From: VMDH01 sp038108875
Lineage (GTDB): Bacteria; Pseudomonadota; Gammaproteobacteria; Magnimaribacterales; D2472
Direction: 5' to 3'
NCBI GenBank assembly: GCA_038108875.1
Contig: JAYNII010000002.1
Span: 1-64,000 of the forward strand
DNA length: 64,000 nucleotides
Translations under genes and position numbers: made by a program
Shown here: positions 16,640-26,209 of the stretch, in pieces
How the letters are laid out: each line of letters begins with the position of its first letter
Position numbering within the stretch: the stretch's first letter is position 1
Notes under the pieces: generated by a model
What the model saw: only the letters and a program-made list of their open reading frames with translations
Database searches by the model: none
What the model was told of the DNA's origin: nothing

Positions 16640-17539
16640 CTAACCTCGTGGATGATGTTTTTTTATCATATCACTTAGTCTGGACTTGGCAATATGAGTA
16701 TAGATCTGAGTTGTTGATATATCGCTGTGTCCCAACAACATTTGCACTGATCTTAAATCAGCTCCATTGTTTAAAAGATGAGTTGCAAAAGCGTGACGAA
16801 GTGTGTGAGGAGAAATTTTTACCGTCAAACCAATTTTCGATAGATACCTCTTCAATCTATGCCAAAAGGCTTGTCTAGAAATCTTCTTCCCAGAGGAATT
16901 AATAAAAAAAGACCTTGAATTTAACTTCAAATGCTTCTCTCTTCTATAGGAGATGTAATCATTCATCGCTGCTGCTGCCTCTGGACCATACGGTATCAAT
17001 CTTTCTTTTGAGCCCTTGCCACGGACCTTTACAACGCATCTCTCAAAGTCAAAATTACTGTATTCAATATTTATTAGTTCTGAGATTCGCATGCCAGTAG
17101 CATACAAAAGCTCAAGCATTGCCTTATCCCTTTTTCCAATAAAGGTATTTTTATCAGGTGTCTCCAGTAAATCTTTAACTTCTTCCTCAGACATTGATTT
17201 TGGAATACTTTGTCCTTTGCTATGAGGTATAACATCAACAAAAGGATTTGCTCTAATAATATTTTGGCCTATTAAATAATTAAAAAATCCTTTTAATGAG
17301 GAAATCTTTCGATTGATTGAAGCTGGTGTTTGGTCTTTTTGTGAAAGAGATTTTATGAAATCTTCAGCATGATTAATTTTGGTATTGGTAAGGAAAATAT
17401 TGTGATTACGTAACCACCCTAAGAATGAATGTATATCTCTCTTATAAGAATATACTGTATTTCTTGAAAGACCTTTCTCAGTAAGCATAAATCTCAGATA
17501 AGAATCAACTTCTTGATTCTCATGAGAGTTATGAGCCAT
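16640..17539 (-). CDS. xerD: site-specific tyrosine recombinase XerD
   Basis: 299-residue recombinase resolving chromosome dimers at dif together with XerC. The N-terminal SAM-like core-binding domain (YLRFMLTEKGLSRNTVYSYKRD, shortened) is followed by the catalytic domain. Catalytic residues visible are the Arg of ATGMRISEL, the Lys of VRGKGSKERLIP, HTLRHAFATH, the His of LLGHSDISTT and the nucleophile Tyr in IYTHIAK. It lies four bases upstream of dsbC and six downstream of rplS. The chromosomal context and standard length argue for XerD rather than a mobile-element integrase. Confidence 0.93.
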   Translation of the reverse strand: MAHNSHENQEVDSYLRFMLTEKGLSRNTVYSYKRDIHSFLGWLRNHNIFLTNTKINHAEDFIKSLSQKDQTPASINRKISSLKGFFNYLIGQNIIRANPFVDVIPHSKGQSIPKSMSEEEVKDLLETPDKNTFIGKRDKAMLELLYATGMRISELINIEYSNFDFERCVVKVRGKGSKERLIPYGPEAAAAMNDYISYRREKHLKLNSRSFFINSSGKKISRQAFWHRLKRYLSKIGLTVKISPHTLRHAFATHLLNNGADLRSVQMLLGHSDISTTQIYTHIAKSRLSDMIKKHHPRG

Positions 17540-17545
17540 ATATTA

Positions 17546-18115
17546 TTATTCGAGTCGTTCTTTAATTCTTGCAGAACGTCCGGATCTATCTCTTAGATAG
17601 TAAAGTTTTGCTTTTCTAACATCGCCTTTACGTTTTACTGTAATTGAGTCAATTAAAGGGCTGTGGATTTGAAAAGTTCTTTCAACACCAATACCGCTAG
17701 ATATTTTCCTAACTATAAATGAAGAATTCAAACCACCATTTTTGATGTTCATTACCACGCCCTCAAAAGCTTGCAACCTTGTTCTGTTGCCTTCTTGAAC
17801 TTTTACTGTGACAACTACAGTATCCCCGGGTCGGAAAGGCGGGATATCACTTTTAAGTTGTGAGTTTTCGATTGATTTTATGATATTAGCAGGAGATTCC
17901 TCAGATAATTTAGCTGAAGATGCAGGTTTAGAAATAGATTGATCAATAGTATTATCAGTTGATGCATTTAAACTGGACTCTGATGGGGTTTCTGCAACAG
18001 GCTGCGTTTTAATCATTTCTTCACTCATACTCACGTCATCTGAAGAAATTTCTTCTAAAACTACTTCTTCTGCAATTACTTGGGTATCTATACTATCTTT
18101 TTCTTTATCGCTCAT
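17546..18115 (-). CDS. rplS: 50S ribosomal protein L19 with N-terminal acidic extension
   Basis: L19 lies at the 30S-50S interface. The conserved protein begins at about residue 77 ([14 protein letters not shown], then [21 protein letters not shown] and [10 protein letters not shown]) and is complete, including the usual C-terminus RIKERLE. In front of it is a 76-residue tail rich in Glu, Asp and Ser. No ATG, GTG or TTG lies near the core start, and the extension is in frame with an ATG at 18115. It is therefore probably translated, though it could be processed. It is last gene of the rpsP-rimM-trmD-rplS operon. Confidence 0.93.
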   Translation of the reverse strand: MSDKEKDSIDTQVIAEEVVLEEISSDDVSMSEEMIKTQPVAETPSESSLNASTDNTIDQSISKPASSAKLSEESPANIIKSIENSQLKSDIPPFRPGDTVVVTVKVQEGNRTRLQAFEGVVMNIKNGGLNSSFIVRKISSGIGVERTFQIHSPLIDSITVKRKGDVRKAKLYYLRDRSGRSARIKERLE

Positions 18116-18133
18116 TTTTGACCTAAAATCGCG

Positions 18134-18868
18134 CTATAGGATAATAGAGGAATCGATTTCTTCCAAGAGTTTTTTTTGTTTTTTTGTAAGTTTTATTTCT
18201 TTAAATAATTCAGGTTTTTTCTTGTAGGTTGTAAAAAGTGATTCTCTTAATCTCCAATCTTCTATAATTTGATGATTGCCTGAAAGCAAAGGATCTGGAA
18301 CAGATATGCCTTCAAATATTCTTGGCCGAGTGTATACAGGTCCTTTTAAAAGCCCATTATAGAAACTGTCATTTTCAACAGATGAAAATCTACCCACTAC
18401 CCCAGGGATTAACCTAGAGATAGCATCTATTAGCAATAATGCTGGAAGCTCTCCGCCCGTGAGAACAAAATTTCCAATAGAAATTTCTTCATCTACGTAA
18501 TTATCAATAAACCTTTGATCAATACCCTCGTATCTCCCGCAAACTATGGTTAAAAATCTATTTTTACTTAAATCTTTTACTCTACTGTGATTTAAAATTT
18601 TCCCTTGTGGAGACATCAATATTATCTTACCTCTTCTTTTATGATGAATCGATTTAACTGATTTTCTGAGAGGCTCTGCCATCATTACCATTCCATGTTC
18701 ATCACCGAATTGGTTATCATCAATTTTCTTATTTTTAAAATTAGAAAAATTTCTAGGATTGATTGCACTAACTGATATCAAATTGGAATTTTTAGCTTTC
18801 CCAAGTATCCCATATTCGAGATAATCAAAAAATTGAGGGAAAATAGAAATAACATTAAAATGCATCAA
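18134..18868 (-). CDS. trmD: tRNA (guanine-N1)-methyltransferase
   Basis: 244-residue SPOUT methyltransferase that modifies G37 of tRNAs, which prevents frameshifting. The N-terminal FNVISIFPQFFDYLEYGILGKA is characteristic, and the AdoMet-binding trefoil knot is seen in ILMSPQGK, VCGRYEGIDQRF and the SIGNFVLTGGELPALLLIDA region (split here). The C-terminal helical tail is present. Its start overlaps the rimM stop by four bases, so the two are translationally coupled. Confidence 0.97.
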   Translation of the reverse strand: MMHFNVISIFPQFFDYLEYGILGKAKNSNLISVSAINPRNFSNFKNKKIDDNQFGDEHGMVMMAEPLRKSVKSIHHKRRGKIILMSPQGKILNHSRVKDLSKNRFLTIVCGRYEGIDQRFIDNYVDEEISIGNFVLTGGELPALLLIDAISRLIPGVVGRFSSVENDSFYNGLLKGPVYTRPRIFEGISVPDPLLSGNHQIIEDWRLRESLFTTYKKKPELFKEIKLTKKQKKLLEEIDSSIIL

Positions 18869-19401
18869 AAATCTTCTTCCCAGTCTACTAAAAGGGTATT
18901 TTTCTCTCGAATAATTTCAAGTATCACTCTACTTTTTACAAATGGAATTAGAAGCTCCTTGCCGCTAACTGATTCAATATCTAATGTGTCATTTGCACCA
19001 AAATTTTTAACATTTTTAACTTTGCCTAACTTTTTTCCATCAAGATTAATAACCTCCATTCCAACCAGTTCATACCAATAAACATCAAGTTTATCTAATT
19101 TTGGTAGTTTGGATTTTGGATATAAAAGTGGCAAGTTCTTTACAGACTCAGCTTCATCTCTATTATTAATTGTTTCAGCTTTAGCAATAATACGATTGTT
19201 TTGGAGAACACATTCAACTAACTTGAATTCTTTAAGAGTATTTGATTGATCAAGTAATAGAAAATCTTTTTTTATAATAAAGTCTTGAATGTCGTCAGTA
19301 AATGCTGAGACAAAAAAGTGACCTTTAAGGCCTTTAGGTTTACCAATTTTGGCTATTTCAATATAAAGAGATAAGTCAGCTAAATTATTTTTTCTCATCA
19401 T
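18865..19401 (-). CDS. rimM: 16S rRNA processing protein RimM
   Basis: About 178-residue 30S maturation factor that binds S19. The N-terminal domain ([19 protein letters not shown]) and the C-terminal PRC-barrel ([15 protein letters not shown] and [14 protein letters not shown]) are both visible. The start is uncertain: ATG codons at 19416, 19401 and 19398 all lie inside the 3' end of rpsP. The 19401 or 19398 starts leave the shortest overlap, 17 or 14 bases. Gene order rpsP-rimM-trmD-rplS is the standard one. Confidence 0.93.
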   Translation of the reverse strand: MMRKNNLADLSLYIEIAKIGKPKGLKGHFFVSAFTDDIQDFIIKKDFLLLDQSNTLKEFKLVECVLQNNRIIAKAETINNRDEAESVKNLPLLYPKSKLPKLDKLDVYWYELVGMEVINLDGKKLGKVKNVKNFGANDTLDIESVSGKELLIPFVKSRVILEIIREKNTLLVDWEEDF

Positions 19402-19921
19402 CTGATGAGGTTTCATCGGCTTGAGTTACTTCCTCTACTGCTGGAACTGCCTCTTCCTCTAATACTGCAACTGAATCTTCTTCTACTACTGCAACTGCTT
19501 CTTCTTGTACTACTGCAACTGCTTCTTCTTGTACTACTGCCTCTTCCTCTGCTGCAGCTGCTTTAGCAGCGACCTGCTCTGCAGCTTTTAATTCTTGAAT
19601 TTTAAGGTTATTTGCCTTATCTTTCTTTGCCTTTCTCTTTTCAAGCTTTTTATTAACTTTACTAACTAATTCTTCATTGGAAAGTAATGAATCTTTTTGA
19701 AGCTGCTGAACTCTTTCTGTTACTTGAGCACCCTGACCAACCCAATATTCAAATCTGTTGTTATCAAGTCGCAAAATATCCTCTTTGCCCTTAGCAACAG
19801 GATTAAAGAACCCTATTCTTTCAATGAATCTACCATCACGTGGCTTTCTTATGTCAGCAACAGTAATGAAGTAATAAGGAGCTTTTTTAGCCCCACTTTT
19901 TGAAAGTCTAATAACTACCAT
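19385..19921 (-). CDS. rpsP: 30S ribosomal protein S16 with long acidic C-terminal tail
   Basis: S16 is an early-assembling 30S protein of about 80 residues. The core is present ([18 protein letters not shown], then [13 protein letters not shown] and [15 protein letters not shown]). A 95-residue C-terminal tail follows: first a basic helical part rich in Lys, then an acidic low-complexity part built from an eight-residue repeat VVQEEAVA. The gene probably starts the operon; on its upstream side a divergent membrane-protein gene begins 89 bases away, and ffh, usually adjacent in gammaproteobacteria, is not there. Confidence 0.95.
   Translation of the reverse strand: MVVIRLSKSGAKKAPYYFITVADIRKPRDGRFIERIGFFNPVAKGKEDILRLDNNRFEYWVGQGAQVTERVQQLQKDSLLSNEELVSKVNKKLEKRKAKKDKANNLKIQELKAAEQVAAKAAAAEEEAVVQEEAVAVVQEEAVAVVEEDSVAVLEEEAVPAVEEVTQADETSSDDEKK
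19436..19552. repeat. 24-bp tandem repeat inside rpsP
   Basis: Two perfect 24-base copies (19484-19507 and 19508-19531, unit TACTACTGCAACTGCTTCTTCTTG split here only by wording as TACTACTGCAAC plus TGCTTCTTCTTG) are flanked by two or three decayed copies. Read on the minus strand, each encodes eight residues of the type VVQEEAVA. The period is a multiple of three, so copy-number changes would keep the reading frame and only vary the length of the S16 tail. Confidence 0.85.
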
Positions 19922-20010
19922 AATTTGTAACTCTTAATTTAAAATGGTGTGTATTTTAGGTTAACCTTTAAAAATTTGATAGTGTTAATATATAAAAGGT
20001 AACAATTTAT

Positions 20011-20592
20011 TTGATGTCTCTATTTTTTCCTTTGTCACTTCTATTCTCTGGAATAGCCTATACCTTTTGGGACAGGCTACCCTTAGTTAGTCAATTAAGT
20101 GAGTATCTAAGATTTATTGCCATTTTATTCGTAAATACAGTATTTTTTATTCTCTTGCACTCAGAAAAAGACTTTTTTCATCAAACTCATTTATTACTTT
20201 CATTGAGCGGAGCAATTTTGTTGCTTCTTACGATTATTAAAGGCATTAAGCTAGAAACAAGAATCAAAAGAGTTAAATCAGGCAAGCTTTCGCTAAGCAG
20301 TGATGAATCTATTGAAATGGCATACTCAAATATAATAAACATTGGAGGGGCTGGCCTAATTCTTCTGATGCTAGCTGTATTATCTGGGATGCTATTAATC
20401 GATATTCAGCCAACAAACCTAGTACTAAAATCTTTTTTTGCTATTCTGGCTGTCGTAATTTATCTAGGAATTCTAAGTTTAATAAAATTTAATAACCTAA
20501 AATTAAAAAATGCGGTCAGGATGCTCCTCTTGTCATTTATAATGATTTTGGTGAGCTACTCATTATCAAATGCAGCAATTAGCTTAAGTTAA
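20011..20592 (+). CDS. YpjD-like (CcsA-related) inner membrane protein, divergent
   Basis: 193-residue integral membrane protein with about six hydrophobic segments. Its position, divergent from rpsP and directly before a CorB-like gene, is that of ypjD in gammaproteobacteria. The second half follows the E. coli YpjD pattern: a helix containing THLLLSLSGAILLLL, a SDESIEMAYSNIINIGGAGLILL stretch (interrupted here), then GMLL and two final helices. It is about 70 residues shorter than YpjD and lacks the GHYHEG-type histidines. The start has a second ATG codon nearby. Identity as a degenerate YpjD is inferred. Confidence 0.72.
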   Translation: MMSLFFPLSLLFSGIAYTFWDRLPLVSQLSEYLRFIAILFVNTVFFILLHSEKDFFHQTHLLLSLSGAILLLLTIIKGIKLETRIKRVKSGKLSLSSDESIEMAYSNIINIGGAGLILLMLAVLSGMLLIDIQPTNLVLKSFFAILAVVIYLGILSLIKFNNLKLKNAVRMLLLSFIMILVSYSLSNAAISLS

Positions 20593-20595
20593 TAA

Positions 20596-21855
20596 ATGTT
20601 TGCAGATTCCTTATTTGTTCTTATAGCAATCTTATTATTTTTGCTCATCTTTTCTGCTTTTTCATCTGGATCTGAAACTGGAATGATGGCATCAAACAAG
20701 GTTAAACTGAGAAACTTATCTAAAGGCTCAAAAGGTGCCGCTAGAGCGCTAAAGCTCCTCAAACGACCAGATATACTCTTGTCTGCAATATTGGTTGGAA
20801 ATAATTTCGCAAATATCTTAGCTTCAGCAATCGTTACTATTATTATGTTGAATTTTTTTGATGGGAACGTATTAGCTGGCTCAATCATTCTAACTATAAT
20901 TATCTTAATATTTTCAGAAATTACCCCAAAAACAGTAGCATCTGTTTTCCCTGAAAGATTTGCTGAACACTCATCTTGGTTATTAGAAAAACTAATTCTT
21001 CTATTTAAACCAATTATTTGGCTTACCAATTTAATTAGCTCAAGATTGCTGAAATTCTTAGAAATTGACCCTAAGGCATCTTCAAAAAATGATAATCTCA
21101 ACTTAGAAGAGCTAAGAACATTATTAGAGGAGCATGGAGAGCTCATACCTGACCAATCGAGAAGTATGCTAAGTGGTATTCTTGAAATGGAAGACTTAGT
21201 AGTTGAGGATTGCATGATTCCAGTATCTGATATTATTGCAATTAACCTAAGTGATTCTGTAGAGAAGGCAGAAGAAGTCTTAATGCGTTCAGAATATTCA
21301 AGATTACCTGTTTATGAGGATAATTTGGATAATATTCTAGGTATTTTACACCTCAGAAATGGGCACAAATTTATTGAATTGTTTGAAACTGGGGGCAAAG
21401 TTAAACCCTTGTTAGATGAGACATATTATGTCTCTCAATCAACCACAATAAACACACAAATTATTGAATTCCTTGAATCCAAAAGAAACCTTGGTATTGT
21501 AGTTGATGAATACGGAGAGATTCAGGGACTTATTTCTATTGATGATATTTACAAAGAAATTGTAAGTAAAATTTCACACAAAGCCACCCAAGAAGAGCAT
21601 GAGATAGAGCTTAAAAAAGATGGAACTGCCGTAGTTGATGGAAACACAAAAATTAGAGACATTAATAAAATTCTTAAATTAGAGCTAAATGAAGATGGTT
21701 CAAAAACTATTAATGGTTTTATAACTGACTATATTGAAGCTATTCCTCAAAATAATATTTGTATTGAAATAGATGACTACAGATTTGAAGTTCTAAAAAT
21801 TGAAGAAAACACTATAACAAAGGTAAGAATTTTTAATAAAAAAGGGAGCGTTTAG
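20596..21855 (+). CDS. CorB/CNNM-family transporter with CBS domains
   Basis: 419-residue membrane protein. An N-terminal CNNM (DUF21) domain of about four transmembrane segments (SGSETGMMASNKVKLRNL, then LLSAILVGNNFANILAS) is followed by a CBS pair (MIPVSDIIAINL, YSRLPVYED and GIVVDEYGEIQGLIS) and a C-terminal CorC/HlyC domain (GFITDYIEAIP and YRFEVLKIEEN). The family is implicated in magnesium or cobalt transport. It starts three bases after the YpjD-like gene. A terminator hairpin overlaps its stop codon. Confidence 0.93.
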   Translation: MFADSLFVLIAILLFLLIFSAFSSGSETGMMASNKVKLRNLSKGSKGAARALKLLKRPDILLSAILVGNNFANILASAIVTIIMLNFFDGNVLAGSIILTIIILIFSEITPKTVASVFPERFAEHSSWLLEKLILLFKPIIWLTNLISSRLLKFLEIDPKASSKNDNLNLEELRTLLEEHGELIPDQSRSMLSGILEMEDLVVEDCMIPVSDIIAINLSDSVEKAEEVLMRSEYSRLPVYEDNLDNILGILHLRNGHKFIELFETGGKVKPLLDETYYVSQSTTINTQIIEFLESKRNLGIVVDEYGEIQGLISIDDIYKEIVSKISHKATQEEHEIELKKDGTAVVDGNTKIRDINKILKLELNEDGSKTINGFITDYIEAIPQNNICIEIDDYRFEVLKIEENTITKVRIFNKKGSV

Positions 21856-21861
21856 GCTCCC
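21844..21861. terminator. bidirectional Rho-independent terminator
   Basis: GGGAGC (21844-21849) pairs with GCTCCC (21856-21861) around a six-base loop GTTTAG that contains the TAG stop of the corB-like gene. On the minus strand the stem is followed by six T residues, so it should terminate the PuuD-like transcript well. On the plus strand the tail is only TCTTT, making it weaker. Confidence 0.7.
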
Positions 21862-21879
21862 TCTTTAATCTAAATTTGT

Positions 21880-22521
21880 TTAGTGGTAATGAACTAACAA
21901 CGCAAATGCCACTCCAAGCACTAAGCTAGAATGGATCACTGCTTTAACCGATGCGATCATAGGATTCATTTTTCCAAAAATAGCATTTAGCTCAATAAGT
22001 AATATTATTGCCAGTCCAACCCAAAAACCTGTGAGATTTCCAGAAATTAAAAGATTACTAGTTACACCACCTGTTCCAGCATGAGCTGAATAGACCATCA
22101 GATAAAGCATAGGTATAGAAAATAGAGTATTTGTTCTTGAAGCAAGACCTGCCTTGGCTCCTGCCTCTGCTGCATCTGCTGCGCCTGCGATAACTTTCTT
22201 CTGGTTAGGCCAAATAATAAACCACACATTAGCAGCCATAAATGTTGCCATAATTGCTCCAAGCGCTATACCAACATTTGTTGCAATCCCCAACCAAGAA
22301 AGCAAATACAAGCCTGTTAAGAAAGTAAATAAAGCAGCATACCTAAAATACCAAAGCGCATTTGGGACCAGTTTCTTTACTACATCAGACTTAGCGTCTG
22401 GATTAGATTCTTTAAAATATTCAGTTTGAACAAAGTTAAAGTAATACAACAAACCAATCCATAATATTCCAAAAAGAATATGAAAGGCTCTTATGAGCAC
22501 AGCACCTAAATAAGCTTCCAT
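21880..22521 (-). CDS. urate hydroxylase PuuD-type membrane domain protein
   Basis: 213-residue membrane protein with about six hydrophobic segments. The opening FHILFGILWIGLLYYFNFVQ and the later RYAALFTFLTGLYLL and MLYLMVYSAHAG resemble the membrane domain of PuuD-type urate hydroxylase (Urate_ox_N). In PuuD this domain is fused to a cytochrome c; here no CxxCH is present, and no purine genes are nearby. Function is therefore open, and electron transfer at the membrane is only a guess. It lies between two terminators and appears to be a single-gene unit. Confidence 0.72.
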   Translation of the reverse strand: MEAYLGAVLIRAFHILFGILWIGLLYYFNFVQTEYFKESNPDAKSDVVKKLVPNALWYFRYAALFTFLTGLYLLSWLGIATNVGIALGAIMATFMAANVWFIIWPNQKKVIAGAADAAEAGAKAGLASRTNTLFSIPMLYLMVYSAHAGTGGVTSNLLISGNLTGFWVGLAIILLIELNAIFGKMNPMIASVKAVIHSSLVLGVAFALLVHYH

Positions 22522-22566
22522 AAAAATTCCCCTAAATTACTTCCTAATTATTATACAAGGGACAAA

Positions 22567-22594
22567 AAAAAACGGGGAATAATCCCCGTTTTTT
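22567..22594. terminator. Rho-independent terminator of groSL
   Basis: AAAAAACGGGGA (67-78) pairs perfectly with TCCCCGTTTTTT (83-94) around the loop ATAA. The stem has A/T tracts on both sides, so it can act in either direction. It lies 17 bases after the groL stop on the minus strand and just before the PuuD-like gene, whose promoter must lie in the remaining 45 bases. Confidence 0.93.
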
Positions 22595-22610
22595 TATGCA
22601 TTAGCAAAAA

Positions 22611-24552
<1,942 letters not shown>

Positions 24553-24595
24553 ATATAACTCCCGATTATGAAATGGTAACCATTAAGGTCATCAT

Positions 24596-24624
24596 TTATT
24601 TAAGGTCTGTCTAACCAATTTCAA
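24596..24624 (-). promoter_or_regulatory. candidate groSL promoter
   Basis: On the minus strand TTGAAA (24624-24619) is followed after 13 bases by CCTTAAAT. This loosely resembles the sigma32 pattern (CTTGAAA, 11-16 bases, CCCATnT), and with a 16-base spacer the TAAATA would also be a poor sigma70 -10. The match is partial and the call rests mainly on position before groS. Confidence 0.3.
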
Positions 24625-24642
24625 TAGAAATGTTAAAAAAAA

Positions 24643-24969
24643 TTAGATTTTTTTCAGAACCTTAAAACCTATAAGGGCGCCGATTATATCAGCAAAAATA
24701 TCTAAAATCTCAGAGGATCTGTAACTAATGAAATATTGAACAATTTCAATCCCGATCCCAAAGCAGACTATATAAATAAAAACATAAAAAAATTGAGTTA
24801 TTTTGAATGCATATAACGTTGCAACGCTTAGTAAAAAAAAAGTCATGAGGTGAATAACTTTGTCTTGAAAAGGAATGAAGCTAATGCTCGAATTTAAGGA
24901 AGTTGGAATAATAGCAAGAACAAAAACTACTACATAAAGACCAATGACAAAAATATGTTTAAGACTCAT
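24643..24969 (-). CDS. VanZ-like family membrane protein
   Basis: 108-residue protein with three to four hydrophobic segments. It carries the family pattern QDKVIHLMTFFLLS, then GIGIEIVQYFISYRSSEILDIFADIIGALIGF (a continuous region paraphrased by its start and end: GIGIEIVQYF and DIFADIIGALIG). VanZ relatives occur widely and few have a known role; one is linked to teicoplanin resistance. Its start overlaps the ampG end by 11 bases, placing it at the end of a peptidoglycan-recycling stretch. Confidence 0.85.
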   Translation of the reverse strand: MSLKHIFVIGLYVVVFVLAIIPTSLNSSISFIPFQDKVIHLMTFFLLSVATLYAFKITQFFYVFIYIVCFGIGIEIVQYFISYRSSEILDIFADIIGALIGFKVLKKI

Positions 24970-26209
24970 TTACTGCTTTTGAAAATACTATTAAGAGTAA
25001 AGCTGGTAAAGCAAGCATTGAAGTTATTGCAAAAAAAATTGCCCAACCAACTTCTATCGAGGAGAAACCGATCAAGAAATCTGCCAACAAACCAGATAGT
25101 CCACCAAATATTTTTCCTGGTAACATCATAAAAGAGGTTAATAAAGCATACTGGGTAGCCACAAATTTTTTACTAACCAGTGAGGTCAGAAAGGCAATAT
25201 TAACAGTTCCAACTATCCCAGCAGCAAAACTATCTAGAGCTACTACCCCTGACAATAGAGTTAAGTTTTTTTCTGTCAAAGCAAAAACACCAAACCCAAT
25301 GTTGGTTAATAAAACTAATAATCCGCCTATAATTAAAGCTTTCTTTATAGATAGGTTTTTGATTAGAAGACCTCCAAAGAAAAATCCAAAGATAGATGCA
25401 ATTAACGCAACAATTTTAACAATTGAACCAATCTCAATTTTGTTAAATCCCATATCGATGTAAAAAGGCATTGTCATTGGTCCAACTAAAATATCGGTCA
25501 ATCTATAGGTAGCAACGATAACTAACAAAATGGATGCAGCAATCATCCCAAACCTATTAAAAAAATCTTTTGCGGAACTAGCTAATAAACTTAGATAATT
25601 TTCTTCAGACTCTTGAATAAATAATGGCTCTGGTGCCAAAAATATTGCAAAGCTTCCAATCAACATAAGGAAAGCTAAGACAATAAAAATAAGATCCCAG
25701 CTATATGCTTCTGCGAGAATTAATGCAGCTGAGGTAGCTACTAGAATTGCAGCTCTATATCCAAATTGATATGAGGCTGCAAAATTTCCTTGGTCCTTAG
25801 ACTCTCCCATTTCAATTCTGAGCGCATCTACAGCTATGTCTTGGAAGGATCCAGAAACGGCAACAACTAAACCAAGCACAAAAATCAAAAATAAATTATT
25901 TACATCTGCAGTAAATCCAAGTGCAAGTAATGCACAAAAAATAATCAATTGGGCTAAAAAAATCCAAGCTTTTCTTCTGCTCAATTTAAAGGGACTCGGA
26001 ACGGAATATTTGTCAACCAATGGAGACCATAGAAATTTAAGAGAATATGCCAAGACCATCCAACTTAGAAAACCAATACTTGTGAGAGTTGCTCCAGATT
26101 CCCTTAGCCATACGCCTAAAGTAGAAAATAAAAACATGTAAGGCAACCCACAGGTAAAGCCTAGAATAATCATACTTATATTAGGAAACTTTCCCTTCAT
26201 TCCAATCAC
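24959..26209 (-). CDS. ampG: AmpG-type muropeptide permease (MFS)
   Basis: 416-residue transporter with 12 predicted membrane segments. AmpG imports anhydro-muropeptides for cell-wall recycling. The first helix GFTCGLPYMFLFSTLGVWLR and the following SLKFLWSPLVDKY match the AmpG-like branch, as does the FQDIAVDALRIE motif. The gene begins four bases before the ampD stop, so the permease and the amidase that acts on its cargo are coupled. AmpG-like transporters can carry other solutes, so the context is the stronger argument. Confidence 0.88.
   Translation of the reverse strand: MIGMKGKFPNISMIILGFTCGLPYMFLFSTLGVWLRESGATLTSIGFLSWMVLAYSLKFLWSPLVDKYSVPSPFKLSRRKAWIFLAQLIIFCALLALGFTADVNNLFLIFVLGLVVAVSGSFQDIAVDALRIEMGESKDQGNFAASYQFGYRAAILVATSAALILAEAYSWDLIFIVLAFLMLIGSFAIFLAPEPLFIQESEENYLSLLASSAKDFFNRFGMIAASILLVIVATYRLTDILVGPMTMPFYIDMGFNKIEIGSIVKIVALIASIFGFFFGGLLIKNLSIKKALIIGGLLVLLTNIGFGVFALTEKNLTLLSGVVALDSFAAGIVGTVNIAFLTSLVSKKFVATQYALLTSFMMLPGKIFGGLSGLLADFLIGFSSIEVGWAIFFAITSMLALPALLLIVFSKAVNES

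Noticed and set aside
16640..17539. Tyrosine recombinase as a sign of a mobile element
   Set aside because: Length, motifs and position between rplS and dsbC identify chromosomal XerD; no attachment repeats or phage genes nearby.
19958..19967. Palindrome AGGTTAACCT between rpsP and the YpjD-like gene
   Set aside because: Only ten bases long, in AT-rich DNA, and not clearly placed relative to a convincing promoter.
20589..21215. A 208-codon open frame antisense to the corB-like gene
   Set aside because: No family features or ribosome binding site, and the sense frame has clear CNNM and CBS motifs.
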